The notes below the pieces were generated by a model, which saw only the letters and a list, made by a program, of their open reading frames with translations, did no database searches and was not told the DNA's origin. The position numbers were made by a program, and so were the translations under genes. Below are positions 48,551 to 60,082 of a stretch of 64,000 nt of DNA, piece by piece (the first letter of the stretch is position 1; every line of letters starts with the position of its first letter). Where the stretch lies: assembly GCA_000711775.1 (NCBI GenBank), contig ARYC01002620.1, positions 22,153-86,152 on the forward strand, given 5' to 3'. This stretch comes from Oxytricha trifallax (lineage: Eukaryota > Ciliophora > Spirotrichea > Sporadotrichida > Oxytrichidae).

Positions 48551-49615
48551 TCATTAACTTAACTAAAAAACTTATTTATATACATTCGCTCTCCCTTCTT
48601 TAGCACACTTTTAAGCCAACAAATTATCTACTCTCTTCGCTGAGCTTTTAATAAAGTCTACTGTATCGATAGGTAGGTCATGCATCAAGTGATATAGCAG
48701 CAGTTTCTTGTAATGAACTTTTAATATTCCCCAGTAGAACTCAATTCCATTAAACTATGGACTGTAAGGTACGTTGAACACTGGCGTTATTCTAAGTTGT
48801 TCATAACTCTTCCTTGTTTCTTTGGTCTTATGAACAGAAAGATTATCAACGAATAGTATAATCTCTTATTCAGGGTACTTCTCTCTCAGCTGTTCTAAGA
48901 ACTTTATATACTACTCTGTCTTAATAGAGCGAGGATGAATAAGATAAGTTTCTAAACCAGTATCCTCGCTAATTCCTCCAAGAATAGCCATTGTTTATAC
49001 CTTGACTTTCTAGTCATATACTTCTATGTTGCTATGCCTCTTATACCAAGACTTCTAGATGAAAGTGTTGAATGTAAACACAGCCTCGTCAGCATGGATA
49101 AACTTAATATTATTCAATTAGGCTCTCTGCATTTAATTATAAATATAATTTAAGTTGTTGTTGTAAAATGGCAGAGTGAAATCAATTACTCTTTTGATAC
49201 GATTTACACCTTTGTAAGAGATACCGTTTCGTTTATAAATGTTTGCAACAGACTATGCAGAGATCTTCAACTCAGGGAACTGGCGATGAAACATAATAGC
49301 TCGTTAGTCGAGAGAGAAGTGAGCCCAATACTTCAAAGTTTTTTCATTAATAAGATAGTCAATATGCTTCTATAGAAACTTAGACTTCCTCTTAGGCTAA
49401 GAATTCAGCTATTATTGCTTTAATTACACAGCTTTCAAGCAGTGAGAACGAACAGTTGAGGGACTACGCTTTAAGAGCAGTGCAATAGACTTATAGTTCA
49501 GTACTGGTTTGAGTTATTCACTATACATATCACATCCATAACGCAGTTTAAACACTAAATCTATATACTCTTCATCATAAATAGACCCCAAAAGCTTGTA
49601 ATTTTTGTCTCGCAT
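48551..49615 (-). CDS. TBE transposase, 354 aa, intact
   Basis: Uninterrupted frame from ATG 49615 to TGA 48551-48553 under the ciliate code. The N-terminal half has a helix-turn-helix-like region (YKSIALLLKRSPSTVRSH; ISAQSVANIYKRNGIS). The catalytic domain shows the IS630/Tc1-type DDE triad: FIHADEAVFTF (first D), IILFVDNLSVHKTKE (second D), and VPYSPQFNGIEFYWG (E). The size matches the 42 kDa TBE transposase. In Oxytricha, TBE transposases are known to act in developmental DNA elimination and rearrangement. The gene starts just inside the right terminal repeat and its end faces that of the 22 kDa gene. Confidence 0.95.
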
Positions 49616-49619
49616 TTAA

Positions 49620-49696
49620 TTAATAACCCCAACCCCTAACAAATTCCCTACAAATCAAAGCACTTATAAACCTCATTAAGGGGTTTTGGGGTTTTG
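49620..49696 (-). repeat. TBE copy 1 terminal inverted repeat, right (77 bp)
   Basis: Reverse complement of 45624-45700. The transposase start codon lies 5 bp inside it, so promoter signals for the transposase must overlap the terminal repeat. Confidence 0.95.
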
Positions 49697-49727
49697 ATTC
49701 TATTATAAGGAACTTCACTATTTAAAA

Positions 49728-51715
49728 ATGGAATCTTAAGCCGACAATAAGCAATAAGCTGACAAAAACTAACAAAATAACGATTAGATAGCTAAATAAG
49801 ATCAAAATTAGGAAGAGCTATAGAAACTGTTATTGATTAATTAAATTTAATAAAAATATAGATAAAATCATATGTAAATTACTTTATTTTTTAGGTATAG
49901 AAAATTTGAACTTGGAAGAGAACAAAGTTGAAGAATAAATTTAGAAATAAAGAAGAGAATTGCCTTACATGCATAAAGTAGGATTCGCTTATGACAATTA
50001 TAATTATATGAAACAATTTTACTTTTTATATTAAATCTAAAACACTAGATATATCATTAATTTGTATATTATATTATAATTAAACTGTTATACATGCTGC
50101 TTCATGAGAATCATAAATACTCTCACCCAGAGAGACCTTCAAGAATTATGGCAATTTACTAAAACTTAGAGAAAGTGAAGTTACTGCCAGAATTAGAGAG
50201 AATCAATTTCGAGCCAGTTAACAAGAGACACTTGTTGAGAGTTCATGATGAGCACCTCATAGATAGAGTAGACGACAGTATCTACAATTCAAACTAAAAA
50301 TTATTTGAAAATTTTAATTTAAATACAAATCAGAGTGAAAGAGTAATTTAATGAAATTGTTAGAATTTTTAAATGCTAAGGCACTTTTTGAAGGCAAGCA
50401 AATATTGAAGGTACGAGGGGAAACTAAATATATGGATGAGAGTTATGATGTTTATGCAAACCTATATACCAAAGAATGCCTTTTTAGATCACTTATATTT
50501 TTAATCTTCCTATCATTTATGATATGATTTATAGGGGGAGAAATGAAAAATTTCTTTTACATTAAGGGATATAAAATTGATGCGCTTATCTAGCTGCTGG
50601 TGCTAGTGTGGCAAGTTGTGATGCTGTGTTTTCTGAAGTGCCCAAAGTAGACTCAGTTTTCGCAGCAATCAGACCACCTGGGCATCATGCAAGCTGTGAA
50701 AAAATGGCTGGATTTTGTCTTTTCAATAATTCTCTATAATAAATTGTGTTTATAGTAATTTAGATTTGTACAAGAATTGATGCTTCTTTTTAAATTAATA
50801 GAATTAACACCTATATAATTTGATTTAATGCTGCTGTAGCTGCTAGGTCAATTCAAGTAGATCATAATATTAAGAAAGTTTGCATATTCGACTGGGACAT
50901 TCATGTTGGAGACGGCACTTCGCAAATCTTTTACGAAGACGACTCTATATTGTACATCTCTTTGCACAGATATGACGATGGCATGTTTTACCCTGGGAAG
51001 GCTGGATCTTATGAATTAATAGGAAAAGATGCTGGCAAGGGTTACAATATTCACTTGTATAGCTTTTAAAACACTAAATTATAATTTATTAGTGTAAATA
51101 TTCACTACGCTTTCAATTCATATTCAGCAAAAGAAGTTTCAGATAAAGAGTACGCTTATGCCTGCCAGAATTTACTGTTCCCCATTATTTAGGAGTTCGA
51201 ACCTGAAGCTATATTGATTTCATGCGGATTTGACAGTGCCAAGGGAGACCCACTTGGGCAAATTGGAGTCACTCCTTATGGCTATGCTTGGATGACATAT
51301 GGATTGATGCAGATAAACTTCATCCTTTCTTGAATATTATAACTAATATTCTTTTACTTTATTGTTGCCATAAATAGGGAGTTTATGTCCTAAGATAGTG
51401 GTGCTTTTAGAAGGAGGTTACAACTTAGACGCCCTTGCAAATAGCAGTGAAGCTGTTATAAGAACCTTGAAAATAGATCCTAAGAGTAACGATGATGAAG
51501 ATTTCAACGAATACTCAAAGTCAAAGTTAAACCAACCATTATAATGGTTTAATATTCAAACTTAGATATTTTAAGAGTGTAGACTTTAATTTATAACTCA
51601 TAAAGAATTTGGACAGTTAAGCATGGAAAAGCCAATTAGAGAGTTCACTAATGTTTATAACAAGCTTTTGCCCTTGCTCAAGCCTTACTGGAAATGCTTG
51701 TAAGGAAGAGAATGA
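49728..51715 (+). CDS. Class II-like histone deacetylase
   Basis: ATG 49728 (MESQADNKQQADKNQQ) lies only 32 bp from the end of TBE copy 1. Gln-rich N-terminus, then HDAC blocks: GFAYDNYNYM; HKYSHPERPSRIMAIYQNLE; LLRVHDEHLIDRVDD; a catalytic IRPPGHHASCEKMAGFCLFN with the His-His pair; VCIFDWDIHVGDGTSQIFYE with zinc ligands D-x-H; LHRYDDGMFYPGKAG; LISCGFDSAKGDPLG with the third zinc ligand; and VVLLEGGYNLDALA. Typical HDACs have HHG where this has HVG, leaving the metal ligands intact. TGA at 51713-51715. At least five AT-rich inserts interrupt the gene. It would deacetylate histones or tubulin-like substrates; the class assignment rests on DWDxHxGDGT and GFDxAxGDPLG. Confidence 0.88.
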
Positions 51716-52191
51716 AAATAATAAAATTGATAGATTATTAAGTAATATATTTAGATTTATTTTTATCAAGATTAAGAAATAAATGGTTTATTTTTAAGGC
51801 TATATTTATACCAATAAAATTTATAATTGAAATTATTTATATATCCTTAAATATTTGATTATATATATATTTGAAAGTTATTAAAAAAATTCTTTATTCA
51901 ATAATTTTCTTAATTTTATATAGTGATTTGAAATTTTTTTAACTTTTTTTATTGATAAACTTTAAAATATATTTTTTTAATAGCTTTAAATTTTTTAGAA
52001 TAGTCATGTAATAAACAACTCTTTTATTTATAATACTTTTTAAACTAACTTAAAAAAATTATGCAAAATTATAAAAATAAGTAAAACAAAGCAAAAGAAA
52101 AAAAATACTATTTGAATAACCAAAGGTTCCCTTTATTTTATAATAACTCTTATCATTAAACTTTACATAAAAATAAATCAATCACTCTTTT
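51716..52191. other. AT-rich intergenic region
   Basis: Shared 3' spacer between the HDAC gene and a convergent minus-strand gene. No features seen. Confidence 0.5.
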
Positions 52192-53708
52192 ATTCTTTTG
52201 GCTTCTAGTTAGAAGAGTTATTTGATTGATTTTAATTGGTAACTTTATTTATTCTTAGATTTTATGTTTATATAAACTAACTTCCTGATCTCAATTATTT
52301 AAGAAGATTTAAAAGTCTCTATATTTTATTACATAAATAAAATGAATTTATTGTTTAAACATTTATGATATCTCAATCTTTGAGAAAAATCTACCACATT
52401 GCTATTAGATTACTTTTGTTTACTACTGCTGTTCCCGAACTTATTTTGACCATAGTCACTTTTTTTCTTGACTTGACTTGAATTGTTGATCTGCATTGAA
52501 GATTTTTGAGACTTTTAACTTATCATCTAACCGTTACTCTAGATTTTCCCTTCCTCTTCCAAACTTAAACTATTATCTTATGAAATGTTTTTAGGCTAAT
52601 CTTTATGATGTTGTCCGACGACGACGCTTTAAATATGCTGTCTCTATACGTTGGAAGCGTAAATCTAGTGTACTTTAGACATCTCATCGAAGTCATCCTA
52701 AGCAAAGGACATTGACATGTTTTCAGTAGTTTGCTCGCCAATCCCCTAGCTCTATTCTGATGGGTATAATTAAACTTTGAGAGGTTGATTGTCCAGAGAA
52801 AAATCATTAAAGCTGTTCAACTTTTCATTTTTCATTAATTTAGTAGAAGTTTAGTTGTTCTTAATTTCAACTTTTTTCTATCGATTAAGCTAAACTTATG
52901 GTGAGACATTGCTTGAATTGAAAGAGCTACTACCGTTATTAATGTGAGAAGTATTTGGTGAAATAGCCTTGGATTTAGTCACATTCTTTCTTGGATGCGG
53001 ATATTTTACCTGTTTTACACCATTAATATTTTGAGTTTGTAGAAAGTAGTTCTTTGGAGAGAGCGATTAAAAATGTCTCACATTTGCAGTTTTAACACCA
53101 GATTTGACTAAAGAGTTTAAATTTAGATTGTTTAATTATAACTGTGTGCTGCTTGCTTAGATACGAAACTGCTAGTTACTATTGATATGAGGTGGACTTG
53201 GCATCTTATTATTTTACAATTTATTCATGAGTTTTGGCCCTATGCTTGTTCTTGAGCTTTCATAATTCTAAACAAAGTTTTTGTCTTAAGCTTTCTTAGG
53301 TTGAGCTTTGAATAGAAAGTATTAATTGCTTTCATCGTTACTACTATCTCTACTTTTCTTCCTAGTCAAATTCGATTACTTTCTTAAATTGTCTTGACTA
53401 GAAACTTGCTTTAAAAGTCTAGGTGGACTTTTACTTATCGTTTAATTATTACTAATGTTTTACTTTGGCTAATCAGGAGATCTTCTATGCTTATGTAAAT
53501 TATTCTTGAACTTTGAAACTCTTGCCTTATTTGCAGAGCCATTATTAGATTAAATCATAGAAAAACGATCTTTCTTATACTTCCTAATAGTATTCTAAAT
53601 CTCAGTTTTGATATCTCTTAAATCAGATGATAAAAAAGGAGTCTCTTGTACTAGGTACTTATTGTTTACTGTTATCAACCAAATTTTTTGTGTTTTATTA
53701 TTAGTCAT
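52192..53708 (-). CDS. Ser/Asn/Gln-rich low-complexity protein
   Basis: Minus-strand ATG 53708 (MTNNKTQKIWLITVNNKYLV) to TGA 52192-52194, with few or no interruptions. After a short N-terminal block (LSSDLRDIKTEIQNTIRKYK) the protein is rich in Ser, Asn, Gln, Lys and Pro (KMPSPPHINSNQQFRIQASS; NLTRKKSRDSSNDESNQ). No globular domain recognised. Likely intrinsically disordered; a phosphoprotein or RNA-binding accessory is possible but not shown. Confidence 0.6.
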
Positions 53709-55294
53709 AAATCTATCTACATTTCTCTAGTGAAACTATTTTACTATTTTCATCAATTAAGTGTTGAATTTTTTGAATAATCATAAGCTACTTATCTAAC
53801 TTTTAAGAACCTTTAAATTTGCACACATAAATACATTTAAATTTAATTTATTAAAAACCTGACATTTCTTAAAACTCTTTTCCCATTTCTATAAGGCTTT
53901 CCAATGAAGATTAAAAGACAAGGGTCTAAAAGAAATCAGTGTAAAATATTTAATCATCTTCCGAGGTAATGTTCTATTGTATATAATTAATTGAATCAAA
54001 CTCATTAAATATATAGTATCGTTCAATGTCTCTGCTAATTCTTTCAAGATAGTTATAAAATATCTAGAATAACATCATTCTTTAAGAGTATTGTGGAATT
54101 ATAGTCCATGATTTTTAAATATTTTCCAAACTTTTTATTAGATACTTAGACTTTGATAACTATTTCGGCTTTCCAATCATAAACATATTTTCATCTACAT
54201 AAAATGCTAGAACTTAAGAATCTAGTTCAAATTGTCTTAATTAATGAATAGATATTTCACTATCCCAGATTTATTTCTAGACTCCTATAATATAAGGTAC
54301 AGGAGCATCGAGGTATTCTATATATTAGATTTTATTGATGGTATAATCGAATACGAAGAAGTGTTCAAAGGTTTTAGAATTGCTAAAAAACTATCTATCA
54401 AAAGTGATATAGTACTTGTATCATTTGCTATTATTATGAGCCTTTTGTCAAGCAGCAAAGAATGAAAAATTAAGGATAGATTTAATGGATTTACCTTTTC
54501 CATTAATAATTCAAGTGAACTTAATATACCATTATTTATAGTTTACTTAGTAAATGCTGTTTCTTTCAAAAGTGTTTATATCGATGAGAGATTTACCTTT
54601 GATAATATCGAAATTTTTTCATCATCTTTAAGTTATAAGTTTGAATACTTTTTTAATGAACCAGTCTGAAAGATATCAAAGTAAACAAACAGAGGAAATT
54701 TAATCCTCTCAAACATTTCTTAAAAGCAACTTAATTAGTTTGATGCAGTTGGCTTTATATTTTCCGCTAAGAAACATAATAAAGCTCTGTAAGTTTCTGT
54801 ATTTTAAATACTACTATTTATTGTTAGTACCATATCAATTTAATAATACCAATTTGAAACACAGTCTTGTTTAAAACTAAAAGTACACAATAGCGAATTC
54901 ATGAAATACCTACTTCCATCCTCTTTCGTCAAAGTGAATGTATGAAACTTTTAACTAAACTCACTTGATTATTTTTATTTAATGAACAGTTCTGCTAAGC
55001 TTAGTTTCAATATCGATAAATAAGATTATTCATCTTCTGCTTAATTTGTCGATTGAGGATGCTTAAACAAAATCTAAGGTTAGTATTATCCGATTTATAT
55101 TGGAATGATTGAATTATTAAGCTTATCTTCATCAGAGAGCACAATTACTTCCTTTAAGCATTCAGGACCAAACAAATGAAAAAACTCCATTACTCAAATT
55201 TAAAGTGATTTATTTACAAATTAATTAAATTCTCTAAATTTAAACATTGATTTTAGAGTTAATAATTAAGTATAAATAACCTTCTCAAGACCTA
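53709..55294. other. Region without a supported gene, one ambiguous frame
   Basis: The plus strand from ATG 54244 gives MNRYFTIPDLFLDSYNIRYR and continues through FIVYLVNAVSFKSVYIDERF, but TGA codons break it at 54463, 54667, 54940, 55053 and 55177. An overlapping minus-strand frame is equally open. Because TGA is the only stop, open frames of this length are expected by chance in AT-rich DNA, so I do not call a gene. The region could be IES or spacer before the dynein block. Confidence 0.4.
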
Positions 55295-56590
55295 GGAAAA
55301 TATGGATGTATGGCTTAAAGTATAATCAGTTTGGCTATATCTCGAACCAGTTTTCTCGTCAGAAGATATTATGAAGCAAATGCCAGTTGAAGGTACAAAG
55401 TTTAGAGAAGTCGATCGTGCTTGGAGATCTCTTATGAATCGCATTTCAGATAATCCCAAAGCTCTTGATGTCATTTAAATTGAAGAACTTGGAGACATTT
55501 TGAAAGAATGTCATGCAAAATTGGAATAAGTCTAAAAGGGTCTAAATGATTATCTAGAGAGCAAGAGAAACCTTTTCCCAAGATTTTATTTCCTGTCAAA
55601 CGACGAGTTACTTGAAATTTTGTCAGAAACTAAGGAGCCTTTAAGAGTTTAGCCTCATTTAAAGAAGTGTTTCGAAGGTATTGCTGCTCTTGAATTCGAT
55701 GAAGAGAAAAAGATTCATGCAATGTACTCTTCAGAAGGTGAATAGGTACCATTCACTAGAATTATTGATCCCATAGCCAGTAAAGGTTAAGTGGAAGATT
55801 GGCTAAGACAGGTCGAAGAAGTCATGCTTAAAAGTGTCAAAGAAATTGTAGAGAAAGCACTTCAAGATTACTCTAAAAAAGATAGAGAAAAGTGGGTTAC
55901 CAGTTGGTAAGGTCAAGCAGTTCTTGCTGTTGATATGATGTTTTGGACTAGTCAAGCTGAAGAAGCTATGAAAAAGAGTGGAGTCGCTGGTTTACAGCAG
56001 TACTATGATAAGCTTAACAGATAGGTAAGTATTGATTTCAAATTTATGCTTTTGAATATAATTAAACTTAAAACGAGCTGTGATTGTAAAACGAATGGAT
56101 ATCTGAGAGTTAAACCTCTATCAAGTCTATATAATAGATAAGATAGTCTCAATGACATTTTTCTAGCCAGGAATGAGCTCTTATTTTTAATGCATGATGA
56201 TATCCTTAATTACGATTTGACTTATAACTTAAAGTCTTTTGAGTTAGCTTTCGAGCTTTCTCTTAAAGTACTCTATAAAGTCAATGAGTGATAGTTTTCA
56301 ATCTGAGATCCTTTAAAAGCCTATTGGTTTATATTAAACACCTGGAAAATTTCTTTTAATCATAATTTCTTAACTCTATTCTTTTATAGTTAAACAACAT
56401 CGTCGCTTTGGTGCGTACTAACATCACAAGACTTGAAAGATGTACTTTAGAAGCTATGATTGTACTTGATGTGCATGCAAAGGACGTCATTCAAAATGAT
56501 TTGATAAAGAATAATGTTTGTGATGCTTCAGAATTCAACTGGCTTGCCCAACTTAGATACTACTGGGAGGATAACAATATTTTTGTATAA
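55295..56590 (+). CDS. Dynein heavy chain block: linker (DHC_N2) region
   Basis: From about 55303 the frame reads [20 protein letters not shown] then [80 protein letters not shown] and [14 protein letters not shown]. After an insert at 56024-56390 it resumes [20 protein letters not shown] and [19 protein letters not shown]. All are hallmark linker motifs just before AAA1 of dynein heavy chains. The block stops before the AAA1 P-loop, so the gene continues elsewhere. The insert has splice-like edges (GTAAGT ... TTTATAG) but is long for a ciliate intron. Confidence 0.88.
56024..56390 (+). other. Intron or intron-embedded IES in dynein linker block
   Basis: Begins GTAAGTATTG and ends TTCTTTTATAG, flanked by in-frame dynein sequence (YYDKLNRQ / LNNIVALV). 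At 367 bp it is much longer than the other presumed introns here, so a germline-only insert inside an intron is plausible. Confidence 0.5.
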
Positions 56591-56985
56591 ATAAGATTTT
56601 AAATTGAATACACGCATAAATTCTCCCCTAAAATCATTAGATTTATTCAGCAAATCTCAACTTAATTTGTTAAATCATAAATAGAATTAAAAAATATGTG
56701 TAATTGCATTTATTCGAGTTAGTTTAAGCTTATATAATTATCAATTAAACTTTTATTTTTACTTACACAGTTAATTAATGTAATCATTAAATCTACCCTT
56801 AAAACTCATTGATTTATTTATACTATCTTTGATTATAATAAAAGACATGGTAACACATTATAATAATAACTACTCTATTCTATTATATATAATTCGATAA
56901 CCATGGTATATAGCAATATTACTCGCTTAATTTTAATTTTTTTATATTTATTATTGTTCATATTCAGAATAGGGGGTAAAATTAG
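56591..56985. other. AT-rich region
   Basis: No supported coding block. Confidence 0.5.
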
Positions 56986-59520
56986 AGGGTTTTAAGATAT
57001 ATCTTAATTAATTTGCCTTCTGAAAGAAGGCTTGCAGACTTAAAGCGAATATCTTAAAAGTGGTTTGAGATAAATCCCTTCAATGTTTAACGAAAAAGAT
57101 ACATTCAGCAAAGATGGCTTCTCAGGTATATTAAAAAATAAAAAAGGGTCAATGCGTTCTGATTTTTAACCAGGTTTAATTATAAATAAAACAATAAATA
57201 GTTAGTATTTAAAAATCTCAAACATCTTATTAATAATTTTATTAAGGATTAACATACTCTAATTAATTTTATTAAATTAATCTTTTAAGGTTCATTTTGC
57301 AATTCTAAAGAAAAATCGAACATTCAATTTTAATCTCCCTACGAGAGTATTTCAAGCGCACAATTGTCAAAACAAGAAAACTTAGAGAATGCTGAATTTG
57401 AATATAAAGTACACGAATTTTACTTCTTCATCAGGATTCTACAGTACTTTTCATTCCTCAATTTATTATATGATTTTTGAGAAAGTTTATAGGTAAAATG
57501 AATAAATAGAATATTTAAATTTATTCCTCATATTCCTTCATAGACAATTAATGCAAGACGATTCTCAAAACTACATCATATATCGATATATTTCCCCAAT
57601 TTTGGGACTTATTTGCTTGACTTGTTGTAGAATTTTCAGAGCGAAGTCCCTTAAGACTTTTAACTCTAAATTAATTTAATAGAGTTTAAATTTGCTCTCA
57701 AAATACTTTTTAATCTAATAATTCTTGGAATGTATAATATTCAGAATATTTGATAAGCATTATGTATAGATATATAAAAAAATTAAATAAGTAATTTTAA
57801 CTGGAGTGCATTAATTACAGGGAACATTATTCAATTATTGGGGATGGAAAGTTCTCTGAATATCATTTTCTAAAATTAAGTCTATATTATTGTTAAAATT
57901 ATTTTTAAATAGAAGATGGGAATTGTCATTTTATAGTTAATGTTATTTAAAGTTAATAAAATTTAATGAATAATAGGGAATATTCTTAAATTATATAAAA
58001 TCATCTTGTTTTGTTAATATTTATCAAGGAAATGGATTAAATTCAAAATTTTTTACAATTTCAAATTCAAAGAGAGATTATTTTGCGATAAAATTATTTA
58101 TTTTTTATTTCATGTCCAATTAAATACGATTTTGTTAAAAATTATAATATTTTTGCAATAATTATGAACAGTAAGTAATAAATTCAGACATTTTTAAAAT
58201 GAAGATATTAAATTAAAACTTAAATATCCTTCAGAGATTTTCTAATTGAGTTGCTATTCTTTTTTATGTTGAATATGTTCAATTAACTTTTAATTAATAT
58301 ACCTTTACTATAGTTCATCTTCAATATTAAAGAAATAAGTTATTATGAGATATTTATATAATGTAAATTAAATAAATAATAATCAAAGAATTTAGGAGAG
58401 GGCGTAAAACTAAACTGATTAATTTAATAAAAACTATATTTAGTTTACTATTTTATTCGATCTCGAATGGCTCTATAAAGTAGAGCAAAATTTATTGGTG
58501 TTGTCTATAAAGATTTTTTTATGAAAATCAATTGAAAAATTGATATATAAAGTAATTTTTTAGATTTTCAAATGGTGGTTTGTTTCTATTATAAAATCCA
58601 AGACAAGCAACAATTATTACTTCAGCTGAAATAATAATTATATTAGGAATTTCCAATTTAAATTAAATAAATATCAAACCTAAAAAATTTGATTAATTCA
58701 AAATTGAAGTTAATTTAAAATTTGAAATCTAAATGTATTCCAATAGTAATATTGATACAAGTTTACTTAAGTTTTGTAACATCAGTTGATTGGAGAATGA
58801 AAGTACTTAATCATATATTAATATGGTTCTACTATTTTACTAGAATTGGATTAATCATTGGCTTTTGTAAGTACTCTTAACCTGATTTATCAAAATCTAT
58901 AAAACATGAATTTATGAATTATTTTGTAAACATCCTATCATTTTACAAAAAAAAGCAAAACCTTAGAGATTATCAGCAATTTTCCCTTTTTGTTTAATTA
59001 CAAATAAAATGGAGTATCATTAATTTAAATATTTCTATAGCTCAAATACCTACTCAGATTTATCTCAGTGTTGCTTTATAAATTGCTTTATTCACTAAAG
59101 TACTTCAATTTAAGCAATCTCTTAGTTATATCTTAAAAGCCTATCACAATAAAGTCAGTTAGGTAAGTAAATCTAAGATTCAAAAGAGAGTTATCTTTCT
59201 TCTACCCATATAAGATTTCTAATTATTAATACTTAGGCAGAGCAAAATCTCAAGAAAATTCTAAACCTTTTACCTTAAGGTATAATAATTTTTGATGCTG
59301 ATATGCAAGGCATATCTTTTGCTAATAAGTCAGCTTATAATATGATATGTCAGCAGCCGTTTTATCAAACAAATTACGAAAGCTTTAACGGCTTCTTGTC
59401 ATCCTCAGAATAGAAAAATAATTAGGACTACAACTTTCTAGGGAGCACTGAGATTGAATTGCTAAATGAAATTAGATCTATAACTGTATAATAACTGATT
59501 TAGATTCCAGGAAAAATTGA
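56986..59520 (+). CDS. Membrane PAS-like sensor protein, interrupted and probably partial
   Basis: Coding blocks include CLLKEGLQTQSEYLKSGLRQ and MFNEKDTFSKDGFS (57030-57125), then FEYKVHEFYFFIRILQYFSF (about 57400-57470). A block with hydrophobic segments (ISPILGLICLTCCRIF, about 57600) suggests several membrane helices. A later block at 59035-59165 reads IPTQIYLSVALQIALFTKVL. The last block, 59236-59500, reads NLKKILNLLPQGIIIFDADM and ISFANKSAYNMICQQPF, typical of the PAS-like input region of ciliate membrane sensor kinases. No kinase or response domain follows before TBE copy 2 at 59984. The long AT-rich stretch 57800-58950 is probably one or more IESs. Assignment of all blocks to one gene is inferred. 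Confidence 0.5.
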
Positions 59521-60082
59521 AAAGACAAAGATATATCAATATTTATATTCATTTATTAAGGTTCCTACTCTAATAAAAACCCTAAAAACTTTTGCTATAA
59601 TTTCTAAAAGAAATTTTTTTAGGATTATATTTACAACTGCTTCAGTATAAAAATAAAACGCTATTTCATTTTTTACTGATAATTTTAAAGTAAAATCAAT
59701 TTAAACAAGAATAAAAATAAGATTTGTATAACATTAATATTTTCAATTGTAAAAACTCCTTTTCAACTTTTAATTTTAACTTCTGCTTAGTCTGCATATT
59801 TATGTAAATAATTTTTAACAGTTTTCCAATAAAACATTTAATAGAATATTTTTATTTAATGTACCAATTCTTGTTACAACTTGATAAAGATAATCTATAA
59901 GCAAAGCTACCTGAGCCTTCTAAGATGTATCTAGACTTTCAATCAATTTTAATCAACAAAGAAACTTAAAAGTTGATTGTAATAAAAACCCCAAAACCCC
60001 TTAGTGAGGTTTATAAGTGCTTTGATTTGTAGGGTATAGATGGGGTCTTATTGGGGTTAGTAGAAATTAGGTCAAATTGCAA

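Larger units (their letters stand above)
45624..49696. mobile_element. Complete TBE transposon (TBE copy 1), 4,073 bp
   Basis: Both ends start CAAAACCCCAAAACCCC, i.e. telomere-type C4A4 repeats, within identical 77 bp terminal inverted repeats (45624-45700 and 49620-49696). It is flanked by a 3 bp duplication ATT (45621-45623 and 49697-49699). Size, ends and target site match the telomere-bearing elements known from Oxytricha germline DNA. It encodes the three expected genes: the ~42 kDa transposase (minus), a ~22 kDa protein (plus) and a zinc-finger/kinase protein (minus). It is inserted between the 3' end of the GAF-like gene and the 5' end of the HDAC gene, so it must be removed to make the HDAC nanochromosome. 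The transposase is intact; the other two genes are frame-broken. Confidence 0.95.

Noticed and set aside
52565-52807. An 80-codon minus-strand frame in the Ser/Asn/Gln-rich gene.
   Set aside because: It is in a different frame from the long frame that stays open from 53708 to 52192 under the ciliate code.
54244-55260. A long plus-strand frame with five TGA codons at positions that could be Trp, with a segment (YLVNAVSFK) reminiscent of serpins.
   Set aside because: With TGA as the only stop, about seven TGAs in 340 codons are expected by chance in AT-rich DNA, so the frame is no evidence for a gene; the opposite strand is equally open and the serpin resemblance covers only one short segment.
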